From positions 44,494 through 108,493 of the forward strand of contig JAUIJC010000013.1 in the NCBI GenBank assembly GCA_030431525.1: a DNA stretch of 64,000 nt, in the 5' to 3' direction. The translations under genes were made by a program, and so were the position numbers. Each line of letters starts with the position of its first letter. The stretch's first letter is position 1. The notes below the pieces were generated by a model, which was not told the origin of the DNA, did no database searches, and saw only the letters and a list, made by a program, of their open reading frames with translations. This document shows, piece after piece, positions 63,319-64,000 of the stretch. The DNA is from Bacteroidia bacterium. GTDB taxonomy: Bacteria; Bacteroidota; Bacteroidia; Cytophagales; JAAEPT01.

Positions 63319-63397
63319 GTTTAGACGTTAGACGTTAGACATTAGACCTTAGCAACTGCATGGGAGAGCTAATGTCTAAATTCTAATGTCTAATCTC
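63319..63397. repeat. Inverted heptad arrays (TTAGACG type) in the thrC leader
   Basis: Left array 63319-63353: GTTTAGA, CGTTAGA, CGTTAGA, CATTAGA, CCTTAGC. Right array 63369-63396: CTAATGT, CTAAATT, CTAATGT, CTAATCT. Inverted complements around a 15-nt loop. The unit is related to those at argF' and adk. It starts 10 nt from the thrC ATG. Confidence 0.92.
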
Positions 63398-63406
63398 TTT
63401 GCGGTG

Positions 63407-63414
63407 CAAAGATA
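63407..63414 (-). promoter_or_regulatory. Bacteroidota -7 element of thrC
   Basis: TATCTTTG on the minus strand, 98 nt before the ATG; the arrays lie between it and the gene. Confidence 0.5.
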
Positions 63415-63544
63415 AGCAGGTTGCGGAAACTGTGTGGTATGGAGGGCTTGGGCTTGGCAATAATGACTTTTGTTAGTTTTTGATGACAAGAATCATCAAC
63501 CTTGCTGAAATCAACTCCGTTAACAAAAAGACAGGTGTCCATAA

Positions 63545-64000
63545 TTGTATAAGTGTGTGCGGTTAAATCTTCCTCTATTCCAACGTACGAGCAAATCTCT
63601 TCTCCTTTCGTTTTTTCTGGTTTTGGGGGTGGTGGAGGCTTTTGCCCAAGAAAACGAGTCTGCTCCTCGTGTTGGATTGTTCACGCCTAAACCCAATTAT
63701 TTTACCTCAAAAACCCGATTGCCCATCCTGAACGGAACGCGCTTCGGGAATGAGCCGGGGGATAGGATCTCGAATGACCTGAGTATCCAGTTGATGCTTC
63801 CCGTGCGTTTCAAGCATTTTGACCTCCTGACTCGGACCGTGTTTCAGGTGCTTGATCGGCCCATTGGGTTAGAAAACCGGAAGTTTGGATTGGGGGATAC
63901 AAACCCTCAGTTCATGTTTACCACCAAGAAAAAACAGGCGGTCTCATGGGCCATTGGACCAGCCTTTCTAATTCCTACGGCCACCCATGAGTTTTTGGGT
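63545..64000 (+). CDS. Putative outer membrane protein, 3' end cut off by window edge
   Basis: Open frame from TTG 63545 (GTG 63557 also possible) to the window end, about 150 residues. A signal peptide SLLLSFFLVLGVVEAFAQ is followed by a segment with alternating strands (RISNDLSIQLMLPVRF; FDLLTRTVFQVLDRPIG; LGDTNPQFMFTTKK; VSWAIGPAFLIPTATHEFLG). The last phrase resembles the neuromedin U/transporter-like barrel family. No ATG start is present. Confidence 0.5.
   Translation, partial: MYKCVRLNLPLFQRTSKSLLLSFFLVLGVVEAFAQENESAPRVGLFTPKPNYFTSKTRLPILNGTRFGNEPGDRISNDLSIQLMLPVRFKHFDLLTRTVFQVLDRPIGLENRKFGLGDTNPQFMFTTKKKQAVSWAIGPAFLIPTATHEFLG

Overview
The window looks like a chromosomal segment of a Bacteroidota bacterium, probably a marine Cytophagia-type lineage. 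Several features point there. At least sixteen sites match the Bacteroidota -7 promoter element TAnnTTTG just upstream of genes. The arginine pathway uses the N-acyl-ornithine transcarbamylase (argF') type. A leucine-rich-repeat protein ends in a type-IX-secretion-like C-terminal tail. There are many beta-barrel proteins and SusD/SurA-type lipoprotein signals, and almost no Shine-Dalgarno sequences. No rRNA, CRISPR array, transposase or replication origin was seen.

Layout. 0-5 kb: a truncated alpha/beta hydrolase lipoprotein, a beta-barrel protein, an AT-rich acetyltransferase and polA, all on the minus strand. 5-13.4 kb: a SNF2 helicase, a secreted LRR protein, a lipocalin-like lipoprotein, a short leader-like ORF with a pirin, a MoxR ATPase and a beta-helix lipoprotein. 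13.7-18.1 kb: an envelope-chaperone operon of three parvulin-type proteins. 18.2-26.1 kb: a TIGR01777 epimerase, a coiled-coil protein, an ECF sigma factor, uvrA with a methyltransferase, and DUF92. 26.1-44.5 kb: metabolic and housekeeping genes (ribD, prmC, thiE-like, argD, argF', dxs, ndk, argC) mixed with a flippase-like protein, a hybrid histidine kinase and a DEAD-box helicase.

44.5-53.5 kb is a type I restriction-modification island: a half-size HsdS, HsdM, a RhuM-family protein, a small unknown ORF, a full HsdS, HsdR and a translationally coupled YgjP-type metallopeptidase. It begins beside a 30-bp inverted repeat and ends at a cluster of two initiator tRNA genes, three degenerate tRNA copies and a small GIY-YIG nuclease gene. 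54.5-64 kb returns to housekeeping: lysA, grpE-dnaJ, obgE, adk, a GldM-like protein, thrC and a truncated outer membrane protein.

The most unusual structure runs through the housekeeping part. At ten intergenic sites there are arrays of imperfect 7-bp tandem repeats, usually two arrays in inverted orientation that could fold into a long hairpin. Different sites use different heptamers, yet the architecture is the same. Nine of the ten lie upstream of a start codon, most within about 20 nt of it. At argC and thrC the promoter-like element is outside the array, so the array would be transcribed as 5' leader. The other main candidate for something new is the tRNA-fMet / palindrome / GIY-YIG cluster at 53.5-54.5 kb.
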